A stretch of 64,000 nt of DNA from Cyanobacteria bacterium FACHB-502 (GCA_014695325.1 JACJNZ010000071.1:24115-88114), one strand, 5' to 3'. Counted from the stretch's first letter, positions 1-9,511 are shown. Program-made: numbers and translations. The notes: generated from the letters alone by a model not told the origin.

Positions 1-48
1 AGATAGGGGAGGAACGACCAGCGTGCAAATGACTCACTCTTTTTGTCG

Positions 49-88
49 AGGAATTTGTGCAAGAAATTTGTGCAAGAAATTTGTGCCA
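49..88. repeat. 13-bp tandem repeat, three copies
   Basis: Three consecutive copies of a unit close to AAGAAATTTGTGC lie just beyond the 3' end of devA. No gene is visible between the window edge and the end of devA. It belongs with the other short intergenic tandem duplications in this window. Confidence 0.75.
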
Positions 89-117
89 GGAACAAGTACT
101 GCAAATCGTTCTGTTTG

Positions 118-789
118 CTAACGACAGCAACCATCTTCCATATGCAAAATGCGATCGGCGACATCTAAAATTCGGTTGTCGTGGGTGACGAGCAAAACCG
201 TGCAGCCTTCTTCTTTCGCAAGACTTTGCATCACGTTCACCACATCGCGCCCTGTCTGGCTGTCCAGAGCGGCAGTCGGTTCGTCCGCAAGCACCAGTTT
301 GGGATGACTGACCAAGGCACGGGCAATGGCGACGCGCTGCTGCTGTCCCCCAGAGAGCTGCTTTGGGTAAACATCGACAAATTCGCCCAGCCCAACTGCC
401 GAAAGGGTTTCAACCGATCGCCGCCGATACTCCGACTTGGGAATTTTGGGATGCAGCTTCAGCGACATACTGACGTTTTCCCAGGCAGTAAGACAATCGA
501 GCAAATTATGCGCCTGAAAGATAAAACCAATCTGATTGCGAACCTGCATGAGCTGCTGCTTTTTCGCGCCCAAAAGTTCCTGTCCCAAAATTTTGAGGCT
601 GCCCGACTGAGCCGATCGCAGTGCTCCGATTAGGGTCAACAGCGTCGTTTTTCCCCCACCTGACGGACCCTCAAGAATCACTACCTCTCCCGCATTTAAA
701 TCCAGAGTGATATCAGAGAGAACGGTTTTTTGCAGCGAGCCTTTACCAAAAGAATGATTGAGATTGCGAATGGCGACGATCGAATTCAT
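118..789 (-). CDS. devA: DevA-type ABC exporter ATP-binding subunit
   Basis: This is the ATPase of a DevBCA-type exporter and energises export through DevC/DevB. Visible motifs are a Walker A (GPSGGGKTT, near residue 45), a Q-loop region (FIFQAHNLL), the signature LSGGQQQR and a Walker B (LVLADEPTAALD) with a following H-loop (VTHD). At about 223 residues it is the normal length for the LolD/MacB-like ATPase family. I start it at the ATG at 789; the open frame extends four codons upstream to a TTG. It is the last gene of the devB-devC-devA order, 23 bp after devC. Heterocyst-forming species use one paralogue for glycolipid export, but paralogues exist in many cyanobacteria, so the substrate is unknown. 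Confidence 0.93.
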   Translation of the reverse strand: MNSIVAIRNLNHSFGKGSLQKTVLSDITLDLNAGEVVILEGPSGGGKTTLLTLIGALRSAQSGSLKILGQELLGAKKQQLMQVRNQIGFIFQAHNLLDCLTAWENVSMSLKLHPKIPKSEYRRRSVETLSAVGLGEFVDVYPKQLSGGQQQRVAIARALVSHPKLVLADEPTAALDSQTGRDVVNVMQSLAKEEGCTVLLVTHDNRILDVADRILHMEDGCCR

Positions 790-812
790 AGATATTCTCA
801 AAAATGAATTCC

Positions 813-2033
813 CTAAAACACATCCACCGGATCAGCCGATCGCAGCTTATTCATTGCCATCGTGCCCGCCACGCTACACATCACCACCGTTAAGACAAAC
901 ACCTGCACAGCAACATCCCACCGCATCACAACTGGAATTCGCGTTGCCTGAGCCAGCAGCCCATACACGCCGTAGGAAGCCAGGCATCCGGGAATAAAGC
1001 CCAGCACTGCCAAAATCAACGCTTCTTGCAGCACAATTATCCAGAGGGAACGATCGCTATAGCCCATTGCCTTGAGCGTGGCGTATTCGGGTAGATGGTT
1101 GCTGATGTCGGTATAGAGAATTTGATACACAATCACCATACCCACTACAAAGCCCATGATCGCGCCAAAGCTCAGCACTTTGCCTTGAGGAAAAGAAGCG
1201 GCAAACTCCTGCTCTAAAGCAATTAGCTCGGCTTTGGTAGCAACTCGCACTTCAGGCGGCAATCGTGCCTGGAGCTGAGCCTGCACCGCACCAATATCTG
1301 CGCCGGGTTCCAGAATCACCACGCCCACGTTGATAGAATTGCTGCCCTGGCGGCTGATTTGCTCGTAGTTCCAGTCGCTCATCAACACATAGCCTTTGTC
1401 GTTGAAGTTGCTGCCCAGGCTAAATAGCCCCACAACCTGCACTCGCCGATTATTGATCGTGGTGTTGACGCTGCCTGCTTCGGCAAATAGTTGGGGCACG
1501 TTTCCGAGCGTGGGTTGTCCCAGGCGATCGAACAATACGGTTCCGGGGGTGGTGAGGCGATCGACCTGCTGATCGACTTCGGGCAGATTCAGAACAGGCT
1601 GCACCGGGTTAAACGCCAGCACTTTGATAAAATTGGCGGCAAAAATGTCGATCGGCACAGGCTGAGCATCGGGAGATTTAGGTTGCCGCAGCGTTTCCGG
1701 ATTTGTCCAGCGCACTCTGCCGATGTAAAGCGGACGCACCGACTCTACACCGGGAACAGTGTCTGCCTGATACAGGTAAGACTTGGGCAAACCGCCAAAC
1801 CCAAAGTCGATCGACGGAACTCGCGCAGACAGCAAATACAGTTCGCCTTTCAGTGCCTCCGGCAGCAGCGTGATTCCATCAAACAACATTGCCCGTAACC
1901 CAAGCTGGGTAAAAATCAAAATATTGGAAAACGCAACGCCCGTCAGCGCGACAGCTAAACGTACTTTCTGGTGAGAAAGCTGTGCCCAGCCAAGGGGTTT
2001 ATGGATTTGCCAAAATTGACGCAGTGCTTTCAT
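813..2033 (-). CDS. devC: DevC-type ABC exporter permease
   Basis: This is the inner-membrane permease of the DevBCA exporter, 406 residues. It has an N-terminal membrane segment (about residues 24-46), a large periplasmic domain (about 47-280) and three C-terminal membrane segments, which is the FtsX/MacB fold. The ATG at 2033 is preceded by AGGAGATAATTTGGAGATC, giving a good ribosome-binding site. devB lies upstream, separated by an AT-rich tandem-repeat spacer. It should work with the ATPase DevA and membrane-fusion protein DevB to move a substrate across the envelope, probably with a TolC-like outer-membrane protein encoded elsewhere. Confidence 0.92.
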   Translation of the reverse strand: MKALRQFWQIHKPLGWAQLSHQKVRLAVALTGVAFSNILIFTQLGLRAMLFDGITLLPEALKGELYLLSARVPSIDFGFGGLPKSYLYQADTVPGVESVRPLYIGRVRWTNPETLRQPKSPDAQPVPIDIFAANFIKVLAFNPVQPVLNLPEVDQQVDRLTTPGTVLFDRLGQPTLGNVPQLFAEAGSVNTTINNRRVQVVGLFSLGSNFNDKGYVLMSDWNYEQISRQGSNSINVGVVILEPGADIGAVQAQLQARLPPEVRVATKAELIALEQEFAASFPQGKVLSFGAIMGFVVGMVIVYQILYTDISNHLPEYATLKAMGYSDRSLWIIVLQEALILAVLGFIPGCLASYGVYGLLAQATRIPVVMRWDVAVQVFVLTVVMCSVAGTMAMNKLRSADPVDVF

Positions 2034-2106
2034 TAAACGATCTCCAAATTATCTCCTGAGTCAGCAACCAGTGATTCCCCGTAGCATCAATCGATTATTG
2101 CCTGAC

Positions 2107-2217
2107 TTAAAATTGATTGGCCTGAAATTAATTGATTCGGAATTTATTGATTCGGAATTTATTGATTTGGAATTTATTGACTTGAAATTAATTGATTCCG
2201 AATTAATTAATTTGAAT
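2107..2217. repeat. 15-bp AT-rich tandem repeat between devB and devC
   Basis: About seven imperfect copies of a 15-bp unit near GGAATTTATTGATTC fill the devB-devC junction and run into the last codons and stop of devB (TAA at 2203-2205). On the plus strand the array reads as a LIDSEFID-like peptide in an open frame, but that frame is a by-product of the repeat. The array lies inside the presumed devBC transcript. Confidence 0.85.
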
Positions 2218-3366
2218 CTCAAGTCGCACCTGCATATTCGTCAAAGCCGCAACTTTTGCGTTATCGCTTGCATTAATCCGAACTTTTACTTCTACCACTC
2301 GCGTATCCTGATCGCTGGTTGGGTCATTGCTATCTTCAGAAAGTTTGCGTTTACCGACCTGTAGCCCGACCTGCTCGACCACGCCCTGAAGCTTGCCCTC
2401 AAATCCGCCATATTCACTCGCGATCGTCACCTTTTGTCCGGGCTTAACTTTTGCCATATCCGTCTCATACACTTCGGCAATCGCATACATCTGGTCAGTT
2501 CGTCCCAGTTCCACAATGCCCTGCTGCGTATTCACCTGTTCACCCACACGGGTATTAATTCGGAGTACCTGACCTGCGATCGGGGCTTTCACCTGGGTAT
2601 CCTCTAACTCAGCGCGACGCTGTTCCACCGCAATCATCGCTTTTTCCAGATCGGCTTGTGCCACCCGCAGATCAACAGGGCGAACTTCGCTCAACTTTGC
2701 CAGATTTTCTCGCTCTTGCCGGATTTGCTGCGTCAGGGTTTCGATCGTCATTTGGCGTTCTGCCTGTCGCTGTCTCAGGGTTGCCTGCGCTGTTTCTAGT
2801 TCCTGTCTTGCCTGATCCAGATCAGACGCTTTAAGTGCGCCTTCCTGCTGCAAATAAACGTTGCGATCGTAAGTAGTCTGTGCCTGCCGCAAAACCGCTT
2901 CTGCACTGGCGATGGCAGCCTCCTGACCGACGACTTCGTTTTTGAGCTGTGCTTCTAAGCGGGCAATCGTAGCTTGTTGTGCAGCGACATCGGCATTTTT
3001 GGCTTCTCCTGCCTGGGTTTGCGCCAGTCTTGCCCGATAGTATTCCACGTTCTTTTCGGCTTCTTCCAGGTCACGCTGTTTGCGATCGGCTCCTTGAAGA
3101 ATCGCAATTACCTGTCCGGCTTTTACCCAGTCGCCTTCTTCTACCAAAATTTGATTCACACGACTATCTGCTGCATTCGTCACCGACAGCTTCATCACTT
3201 CGCCCTGAGGAGCTAATCGCCCGATCGCCACCACAGAAGTAATCGGCTGAACGCTTGGAGCAGGCTGGGGCTGTGCCTGGGAAGAGTTAGAAATCGCAGA
3301 ACAGGCAGTATTGCCGCTCAGGAGCAGTAGAAGCACAAAAGGAAACCATTTGAGTCTGGACTGCAT
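2203..3366 (-). CDS. devB: DevB-type membrane-fusion (HlyD-family) exporter subunit
   Basis: This is the periplasmic adaptor of the exporter. The order is an N-terminal hydrophobic signal/anchor (WFPFVLLLLLSG), a first lipoyl half (VNQILVEEGDWVKAGQVIA), a long coiled coil (about residues 100-250) and a second lipoyl half (VKAPIAGQVLRI) followed by a beta-barrel (MAKVKPGQKVTIA). This matches DevB/HlyD proteins. I favour the ATG at 3366, which places the hydrophobic signal at the N terminus; an in-frame ATG at 3423 adds 19 residues. The hydrophobic segment ends in a cysteine (NTAC) that is a weak lipobox at best. First gene of the devBCA operon. Confidence 0.92.
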   Translation of the reverse strand: MQSRLKWFPFVLLLLLSGNTACSAISNSSQAQPQPAPSVQPITSVVAIGRLAPQGEVMKLSVTNAADSRVNQILVEEGDWVKAGQVIAILQGADRKQRDLEEAEKNVEYYRARLAQTQAGEAKNADVAAQQATIARLEAQLKNEVVGQEAAIASAEAVLRQAQTTYDRNVYLQQEGALKASDLDQARQELETAQATLRQRQAERQMTIETLTQQIRQERENLAKLSEVRPVDLRVAQADLEKAMIAVEQRRAELEDTQVKAPIAGQVLRINTRVGEQVNTQQGIVELGRTDQMYAIAEVYETDMAKVKPGQKVTIASEYGGFEGKLQGVVEQVGLQVGKRKLSEDSNDPTSDQDTRVVEVKVRINASDNAKVAALTNMQVRLEIQIN

Positions 3367-3650
3367 AGGAAGGGGAGGGTTTAGATGATCTGGGCATGAA
3401 TCGAGAATCAGGCACGATCGCATAGGGATACCGCTTCCAGAAACCCAACTCCGAAAACTGAGAAACTTCTTAACGATAAGGATGAAGGTTAGCGAAAGAC
3501 TAAAGGAAGGCAGGATGAATCAATACTTCACTTAAAGCATAGCGTCAAAGCCTACCTGCAAAGCGTGATCCATCCCACGATCGATAATGTCTGTATTCAG
3601 CATAAAAAACTGAGCTTCGTCTGACTTCTAACAAGCGTTAGAAACTGGTT

Positions 3651-6347
3651 TTACAAGCCATTGCCGATGAGAATAAACGATGCCCAGTAGTAGGGATGCT
3701 CTAGCGTTACAGGCTGATTTTCGCTGTCCACGAGATGTTCGAGACGAGTTCTAGTTGCTCCCTGAATCAGGGCAATTTGTGCCTGCTGAAGTGCGGCAGT
3801 TTTAGAGAGATTGCCCGATCGTAGTGCGGTATAAAATCGGCTCATCAGTGCCTCCGTCCCGCCGTCATCCACTGCCCACAAAGAGGCGATCGCGGCTCTG
3901 GCTCCGGTTGCCTGAATTTGATAGCCAAATCCCAAAATCTCTTTGCCGTCTTGAAGCTGCATCGAGCTCACAGCAGTCTGACAGCTACTCAGCACGACGA
4001 GATCAACATTGTCCAGATCCAGGCTGCTGACATCGCGCATCGTGATCGTGCTGCCGTCCCCAAACAAAATAAATGAATCTTCTGGTGATCCAGTCGTGAA
4101 CATCGCGTGAGTAGCAAGATGAACGATGTTGTAATCATTTAAGATTGGCTCAGTGGCAGCGCGGGTGAATTCCCGATCGATTAACTGGCGCGTGTTGGGA
4201 TACAAACGGGCGATCGTCTCCACTTCCGGTTTGGCAAAGGGTAGCCCGCCAAAGGGTAAAACGGTGCCGCCGCGCGGGATGTTGTAGCGTCCTTCGGAAA
4301 ACGCGCCTGCTAAGACACGGGGCTGGGTTCGCGGTTGGGAATCAAGATTAAACAAACTTACCGCCGTGACATAGTTCACCTGAAATCGCTCGGTGATCCA
4401 CTGATCTCCGTCATAAAGCGTGCCAAGCGGAATATAGCGCAACTGCCCATCGGGAGCATAGATAATGGTTTTGATATTGCCCTGTGCGAGAACTTCCTCG
4501 ATCGGCTTAATCAGCCAGTTATAGAGCCGCTGTGCGTTAGGTTTCGGATCGGAGTTTTGATCTGTTAAGTCACTGAGCAGGGCAGAAATCGCCCGATTTA
4601 GCTCCACTCGCCCAACCGGAACCGAATAACGCATGGGCGCAGTATGGCGAGACAGCACCACCAGTTCAAGGCGATCGTCCAGCACCAGCGGATAAAGCAA
4701 AACCGCATCCTGCTGAATGTCATTGCGAATTGCCCTGATTGCTCTGAGATCAATTTCCTGATCGATCTGGACTTCGAGCTGTTCGATCGCCGCTACAATC
4801 TCAGGCTGCTCTAGAAAATCTTGAAACGCCAGGGTAATTTGACGTTGCCGACCACGGAGTTCTTCGACGCGCTGCTGCTGCTCAGGAGTTCGCTGCTCGG
4901 ATGGAATGTCGTCTAGTTCATCAAGCTCTTTGCCTAATTCGATCGCCCCTTGAATCAGCTCATCATACTGCTCTGAAATCTGCCGCTCTGCCGGAAGAAT
5001 ATCCACGCCCTCAGCCGTCTGCTCGCTGCCCCTCACTCCTCGCCGCAAATAGTCCTGAATTTCCTGCACTTTCAGCAAATCTAAAACCTGCTGCGCTTCT
5101 AAAATGCGATTTTGCTGCAATAACAAATCCGCTAATCTCCGATAAGTATCCGCAACGGTATCGGTGTAAGACTGCTGTTGCTCGATCGGCAATCCGGTAA
5201 TATCTCGCCGAATGGCTTCGGTGACGTTGATCGATCGTTTGTAGAAAAGAATGGCGAGTTGGGGTTGGTTTTGCTGCGCGAGGAGATCGCCAAGATTGCT
5301 TAAAACGCTTCGTTGCCCTGGAAGTGACCCAGTTTCTATTGCAATAGATAATGCTTGCTGATAGAACGCTTGCGCTTTTTCAAACTCATTTGAGCTTGAA
5401 TAAACTGTACCTAAACGGTTGAGAGTATCAATTGTGTTATCGCGATCGCCTATTTCTTCCGAAAGCTTAAGTGCCTGTTCTAAAGTGAATAAAGCCTCTT
5501 CTCTTCGTCCTACTGTATAGTAGACAAACCCCAAATTACTAAGAACTTCTGCCTCATGAGAAGGTTGCTGAGCTTCTCGCCTTAGTAAAAGAGCTTGCTG
5601 GTAGCTTTCAATTGCTTTTGAATACTGATTTAGTCTTTCGTATATAAAACCAATATTGTACAGAACTATACTTGCACTTGATTGTTGATTGTGTTTATCC
5701 CCTTGAGTAACAGTAGGAAGCTGCTGAATAATTCCTAAAACTTCTCGAAACGCCGTTAACGCTTGCTCAAATTGACCTAAATCTGTATAAACCCAGGCTA
5801 GATTACTAAGAACCTGTTGCTCTCCGAGTAAATCTCCCAGTGATCGAACAATATCTAGTGCCTGTTGTTGAGCTGAAACTGCTTGAGTAAATTGTCCCTG
5901 ATCAGCATAAATGGTTCCTAAATTTGACAAGATACGCCATTCTCCCTCGGAGCTATTAATACTCCGCGAAATTGTTAAGGTTTGCTCGTATGTCTCTATA
6001 GCTTGCTCGTAATTACCCTCTTGCTGATAAACAGCAGCAATGTTGTAAAGACAGTATTGTTGACCAACATTATCTTCGAGTTCTCGATAAATGTTTAATG
6101 ATTGAATGAAAGCATTCAGTGCGAGGTCGTAATATCCTTGAATATAGTAGATTCTGCCCTTTTCAAAAATCTGCTTGGCTTTGTTTTGTTGATTCTGGAA
6201 TAAAAAGGGTTTTATTTCTAAAAAATGTTCTATCGATTGAGCTTCCTCTTGTTGAAGAGGTTGAAGTGAATTAGCCTTAGTGTGATTGCAACATAATAGT
6301 ATTCCTACACAAGCAAAAAGGTAGAATCTTGAACGTTGAAAAAACAT
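3651..6347 (-). CDS. Exported TPR-CHAT caspase-like protease
   Basis: About 898 residues. An N-terminal signal peptide (FYLFACVGILLCCN) is followed by some nine TPR-type repeats (about residues 55-385), a helical, partly coiled-coil linker (about 390-560) and a C-terminal CHAT domain. The predicted catalytic pair is visible as His in NIVHLATHAMF (about 747) and Cys in LVVLSSCQTAV (about 789), and the domain ends in the typical PYYWASFILIG. The start is the ATG at 6347 with GGAG upstream. CHAT is a clan CD caspase-fold peptidase often regulated by TPRs. It is the last of five same-strand genes (NB-ARC, kinase, TPR, small protein, CHAT). Its substrate is unknown. An exported CHAT is notable because cell-death roles are usually imagined in the cytoplasm. 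Confidence 0.93.
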   Translation of the reverse strand: MFFQRSRFYLFACVGILLCCNHTKANSLQPLQQEEAQSIEHFLEIKPFLFQNQQNKAKQIFEKGRIYYIQGYYDLALNAFIQSLNIYRELEDNVGQQYCLYNIAAVYQQEGNYEQAIETYEQTLTISRSINSSEGEWRILSNLGTIYADQGQFTQAVSAQQQALDIVRSLGDLLGEQQVLSNLAWVYTDLGQFEQALTAFREVLGIIQQLPTVTQGDKHNQQSSASIVLYNIGFIYERLNQYSKAIESYQQALLLRREAQQPSHEAEVLSNLGFVYYTVGRREEALFTLEQALKLSEEIGDRDNTIDTLNRLGTVYSSSNEFEKAQAFYQQALSIAIETGSLPGQRSVLSNLGDLLAQQNQPQLAILFYKRSINVTEAIRRDITGLPIEQQQSYTDTVADTYRRLADLLLQQNRILEAQQVLDLLKVQEIQDYLRRGVRGSEQTAEGVDILPAERQISEQYDELIQGAIELGKELDELDDIPSEQRTPEQQQRVEELRGRQRQITLAFQDFLEQPEIVAAIEQLEVQIDQEIDLRAIRAIRNDIQQDAVLLYPLVLDDRLELVVLSRHTAPMRYSVPVGRVELNRAISALLSDLTDQNSDPKPNAQRLYNWLIKPIEEVLAQGNIKTIIYAPDGQLRYIPLGTLYDGDQWITERFQVNYVTAVSLFNLDSQPRTQPRVLAGAFSEGRYNIPRGGTVLPFGGLPFAKPEVETIARLYPNTRQLIDREFTRAATEPILNDYNIVHLATHAMFTTGSPEDSFILFGDGSTITMRDVSSLDLDNVDLVVLSSCQTAVSSMQLQDGKEILGFGYQIQATGARAAIASLWAVDDGGTEALMSRFYTALRSGNLSKTAALQQAQIALIQGATRTRLEHLVDSENQPVTLEHPYYWASFILIGNGL

Positions 6348-6517
6348 TATCAAAACACTCCATGTTTTCCCTGCGAAAAATTAATATTATTGTATGGTGA
6401 AAAAGTTTAATTATTAAAAATTTGTAGAGCGAATGCTCTGCGTATTAGTAGTTAACATCCGCTCTACGTCTTACTCTATTTACCCACTTAGTTTTATTTA
6501 GGGCAACTATTAATAAT

Positions 6518-6853
6518 CTACTTCTTTGGCGGAAATTCAGGAATAATTCCTTGCTCTTGAACTCCCAAAACCTTAAATTTTACTAGTCTATTTATTGTGT
6601 CTTTAACCCATGTTAAAACTTCTTGCAGCTTTTTGAAAGAAGTTTCTTCTGTTTCTGGGTTTTTAGAGTTGCACAAATTGAAAAAAAAGTCTCTAGTTGC
6701 CTTGCCTACTTCATCGGAAAACTTTTTCAACTCATCTAGTGCTACTTCAGCATCAAGAGGTTTACTGTAAGCTTTTTGCTTCAATTTCTTGTAGAGTTTT
6801 TCAGTCTCTGCATAAAGTTGATTGACAATGTCATTTACATTTTCGTAATTCAT
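6518..6853 (-). CDS. Small helical protein of unknown function
   Basis: I do not recognise this 111-residue protein. It is strongly charged and predicted helical, with Lys/Glu-rich amphipathic stretches (KLYKKLKQKA, LDELKKFSDEVGK), no signal peptide and no membrane segment. The ATG at 6853 has a clear AAGGAAA ribosome-binding site. It sits between the exported TPR gene (154 bp upstream) and the CHAT gene (about 170 bp downstream), all on the minus strand. Its local DNA is more AT-rich than its neighbours, as is the 5' part of the CHAT gene. It could be an adaptor, inhibitor or substrate of the CHAT protease, but nothing in the sequence proves that. Confidence 0.75.
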   Translation of the reverse strand: MNYENVNDIVNQLYAETEKLYKKLKQKAYSKPLDAEVALDELKKFSDEVGKATRDFFFNLCNSKNPETEETSFKKLQEVLTWVKDTINRLVKFKVLGVQEQGIIPEFPPKK

Positions 6854-7007
6854 GGATTTTCCTTGGTCTAGAACAGCAACAATTGGAAACTACCCCAACA
6901 TCGATCGCCCATTCACCAATACATTTGGAAACTCGATCGCTAAAATCGACCCGTCTCCAATATTTTTTAGTGAGCGATCGTCATAGATTTACCTTCGTCT
7001 GCGCTCA

Positions 7008-7913
7008 TTATCCGGCTTGAGTTGAAAGATCGGTGAGTTTTTGCTGTAATTCTTCAACCTTTGCCTGGTTTCCTAACGTTTGGTAGCTTTCTTTTGCCTG
7101 TGTTAGCCATTCGATCGCCTGCGGTCTCAATTCCAGCCGGATATAAACTTCGCCAAGCGATGCCTGAAGTCGGGCTTGCTCCGGCAGATTTCCAGAGGCG
7201 AGGGGAATTGCTTGCTGATAGTAGGATTCGGCTCGCAAATTAACGTTTGCTTGAGCGTAGAGGTCTGCCAGTTTGCGATAGACGATCGGGTTTTGGCTGC
7301 CTTGCTCGATTAGAGATTCGAGGGTGTCGATCGCCGCCGCGTAGAGTTCGGAGCCGATGTAGAGATCGGTTTTAAGCAGCGTTGTGGATTCGGAGGTGTT
7401 ATTAAACAGGGATTCTGCCTGGCGGATGCGATCGGCTTCAGGGTCAGACAGGCGGTAGAAGGTGGTCTGGATGTCTTCTTCGGTGGAGGAGCGATCGGTG
7501 TTGGTTTTCACCTCTAGCGTGTAGTTGATTCCGGGTTGCAGGGCAGGAGCATCCGATGGATAGGCGATCGCATCCGTCTCGACCTGTTTTGTCCATAGGA
7601 TTGTGTCTCCGTTTTTCAGCGTTACCGTGTACTGGGTTACGCCCAACACTTTATTCCAGCGTAGATTGGGACGATCGCTTAAAACCGCCGAATTGCGAGG
7701 CTCAATGATGTAGGGAATCAAGGCATCTTCGGGACCGCGCGGATTGGCAGTGCGAGCAGTGCGACACTGGGCGATGAGATATTCTGCAGTCGATTCGATC
7801 GGAGGTGAGACGGGGTTGAGTTCCCGCACCGCAGAGATTCCTGGACTCGTTGCCGTTGGAATCACTAACAGCAAGCCTGCAATTCCAGCACCCTGAATAA
7901 AACGATCGTTCAT
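7008..7913 (-). CDS. Exported protein with beta-sandwich-like and TPR regions
   Basis: 301 residues. The N-terminus looks like a signal peptide (GAGIAGLLLVIPTATSPG). Residues about 70-150 resemble an extracellular beta-sandwich or fibronectin-like domain (RPNLRWNKVLGVTQYTVTL, then LQPGINYTLEV). The C-terminal half (about 180-295) holds TPR-like helix pairs. The ATG at 7913 lies 11 bp after the kinase stop codon, so the two are almost certainly co-transcribed. A periplasmic partner for the extracytoplasmic part of the kinase is a reasonable inference. I cannot assign a biochemical activity. Confidence 0.82.
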   Translation of the reverse strand: MNDRFIQGAGIAGLLLVIPTATSPGISAVRELNPVSPPIESTAEYLIAQCRTARTANPRGPEDALIPYIIEPRNSAVLSDRPNLRWNKVLGVTQYTVTLKNGDTILWTKQVETDAIAYPSDAPALQPGINYTLEVKTNTDRSSTEEDIQTTFYRLSDPEADRIRQAESLFNNTSESTTLLKTDLYIGSELYAAAIDTLESLIEQGSQNPIVYRKLADLYAQANVNLRAESYYQQAIPLASGNLPEQARLQASLGEVYIRLELRPQAIEWLTQAKESYQTLGNQAKVEELQQKLTDLSTQAG

Positions 7914-7924
7914 GGCTGTTTAAC

Positions 7925-9511
7925 TCACTCTAAAAACTGTTGAGCGTGCGTCATCCATTGTTGTTCGTCGGAATTTTTTCGATCGCCATATTGAAGACAT
8001 TTGCGATAGGCATTCACCGTGTTTGGTATATCTTTAATTTCTTCATAAACTTGCCCCATTAAGCAATAGGCTGTCCCTCGTTTATCGTCAATCTTAACTG
8101 CATTTTTCAACGCTTCTTGGGCAACGTCATATTGCTTAAGCTTAAGCTGTGCCCAGCCCAAATTTTTTAGAAGCGCATAGTGATCGATCGGTCTTTTTGC
8201 AATGTGCCGACCTTCATTCAATAGTAGAATGGCACGATGATATTCCTGATTCAAAATATATAGTCTTGCTAAATTGTTGTAAGCATCTGGTCGCTGTTCT
8301 GTATCAAGGTCTTCAATCATGGATTGGGCATAAGCAGCTCTCGCTTGAGCAAGCTTGTTTTGCGTTTCATACAGATCGCCCAAGTTAAACAATGTTGCAG
8401 CATTTTGTCGATTGAATAACAGCGCAAACTGATAAGACAACCAGGCAAGCTCAGGGGCATTTGCAGTTTGGGCATCAAGTCCCCAATCATTGAACTGAAT
8501 CGAAACTGTGAGTCGATTTTGCCAGAGGGTGAAACCACCAGACAGAACCGCCACCAGCAGCGCAGTTTTGAGCGGAGTGAGTTGCAACAGGCGACGATCG
8601 AGCTTTGCACGCAGGCGATCGACCTGGCGCAGCACAGGCAGCCGTCGTTCCCAGTTGAGTTTTCGTTCGATTTGTCGAATGGTTTGCAGGATGATTTCGC
8701 CTGACTGCGGACGCTGCCCCGGAAAGGGAGCCATGAGACGATCGAGCAAATCTGCAAATTGGGGCGGCAGGGCATCGGTGAGAGTGCGCCACTGGAGTTG
8801 TCCGGTCTGGGGATCAACGGGGAGATCGATCGGCGGTTTGCGTGTCAGTAACGTGACCAGGGTTCGTCCGAGCGCGAAGAAATCGGACTGGGGAACTGCC
8901 TGCCCTTCTGCCTGTTCTGGGGGCGTATATCCAGCGGAAATAATGGCGGTTCCGGTTTCCTGCTGTTCCTGCTTCACTAAGTAGGTGACAGATACCTCGC
9001 GCACAGTGCCAAAATCGATCAGCATCAGCTGACCATCCGGACGCAGCATAATGTTTGATGGTTTAATGTCGCGATGGAAAAACTGCTGCTGATGCAGAGG
9101 AATCAAGATCTCGACTAACTGATGCAGCCAGTCGATCGCTTCTCGCGCTGAAAGCCGTTTTCCCTGCTGGAGCCATTCCTGCAAATTGATGCCCGGAACT
9201 TTTTCCATCACCAGACAGTGCAGGGGGGCAAGCCGATCGCGCTGCCAGACAAAGTAGCCATCTGGTTCAACCTGGGGCACACCGCGATGGTGAAACTGGC
9301 TCAGAAAAGTGGCTTCCCGTCGAAATAGCTCGATCGCTTTTTGCTGCTGTGAACGCGAAAACTCTTTGAGGTCAAGAACTTTCAGCACCTTCGTCGCATC
9401 CCCGTCCCGGATTTCAAACACTTGACTAAAGCCACCGCCACCCAGAGGTCGGATAATCTCGTAGCGGTGATGCAGCAGGGTTCCGGGAGCTAGCACGATC
9501 AGGGCGCTCAT
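7925..9511 (-). CDS. Transmembrane Ser/Thr protein kinase with C-terminal TPRs
   Basis: 528 residues. The N-terminal Hanks-type kinase domain (about 12-275) shows the glycine loop (LGGGGFSQVFEI), a catalytic loop HRDIKPSNIML near residue 141 and DFG in LIDFGTVREV, so it should be active. A single hydrophobic segment (TALLVAVLSGGFTLW, about 313-327) separates it from a TPR region (about 350-525). This predicts a cytoplasmic kinase and a periplasmic TPR sensor. The start codon overlaps the NB-ARC stop by four bases (ATGA), which implies translational coupling. Cyanobacterial kinases of this design regulate stress and envelope responses; the target here is unknown. Confidence 0.93.
   Translation of the reverse strand: MSALIVLAPGTLLHHRYEIIRPLGGGGFSQVFEIRDGDATKVLKVLDLKEFSRSQQQKAIELFRREATFLSQFHHRGVPQVEPDGYFVWQRDRLAPLHCLVMEKVPGINLQEWLQQGKRLSAREAIDWLHQLVEILIPLHQQQFFHRDIKPSNIMLRPDGQLMLIDFGTVREVSVTYLVKQEQQETGTAIISAGYTPPEQAEGQAVPQSDFFALGRTLVTLLTRKPPIDLPVDPQTGQLQWRTLTDALPPQFADLLDRLMAPFPGQRPQSGEIILQTIRQIERKLNWERRLPVLRQVDRLRAKLDRRLLQLTPLKTALLVAVLSGGFTLWQNRLTVSIQFNDWGLDAQTANAPELAWLSYQFALLFNRQNAATLFNLGDLYETQNKLAQARAAYAQSMIEDLDTEQRPDAYNNLARLYILNQEYHRAILLLNEGRHIAKRPIDHYALLKNLGWAQLKLKQYDVAQEALKNAVKIDDKRGTAYCLMGQVYEEIKDIPNTVNAYRKCLQYGDRKNSDEQQWMTHAQQFLE

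Noticed and set aside
2071..2364. Plus-strand frame encoding a LIDSEFID-type repeat peptide
   Set aside because: It is created by the 15-bp intergenic array and continues antisense into devB; no ribosome-binding site.
8317..8984. Several open frames antisense or out of frame within the kinase gene
   Set aside because: They lie inside a gene with clear kinase motifs and show no family features.
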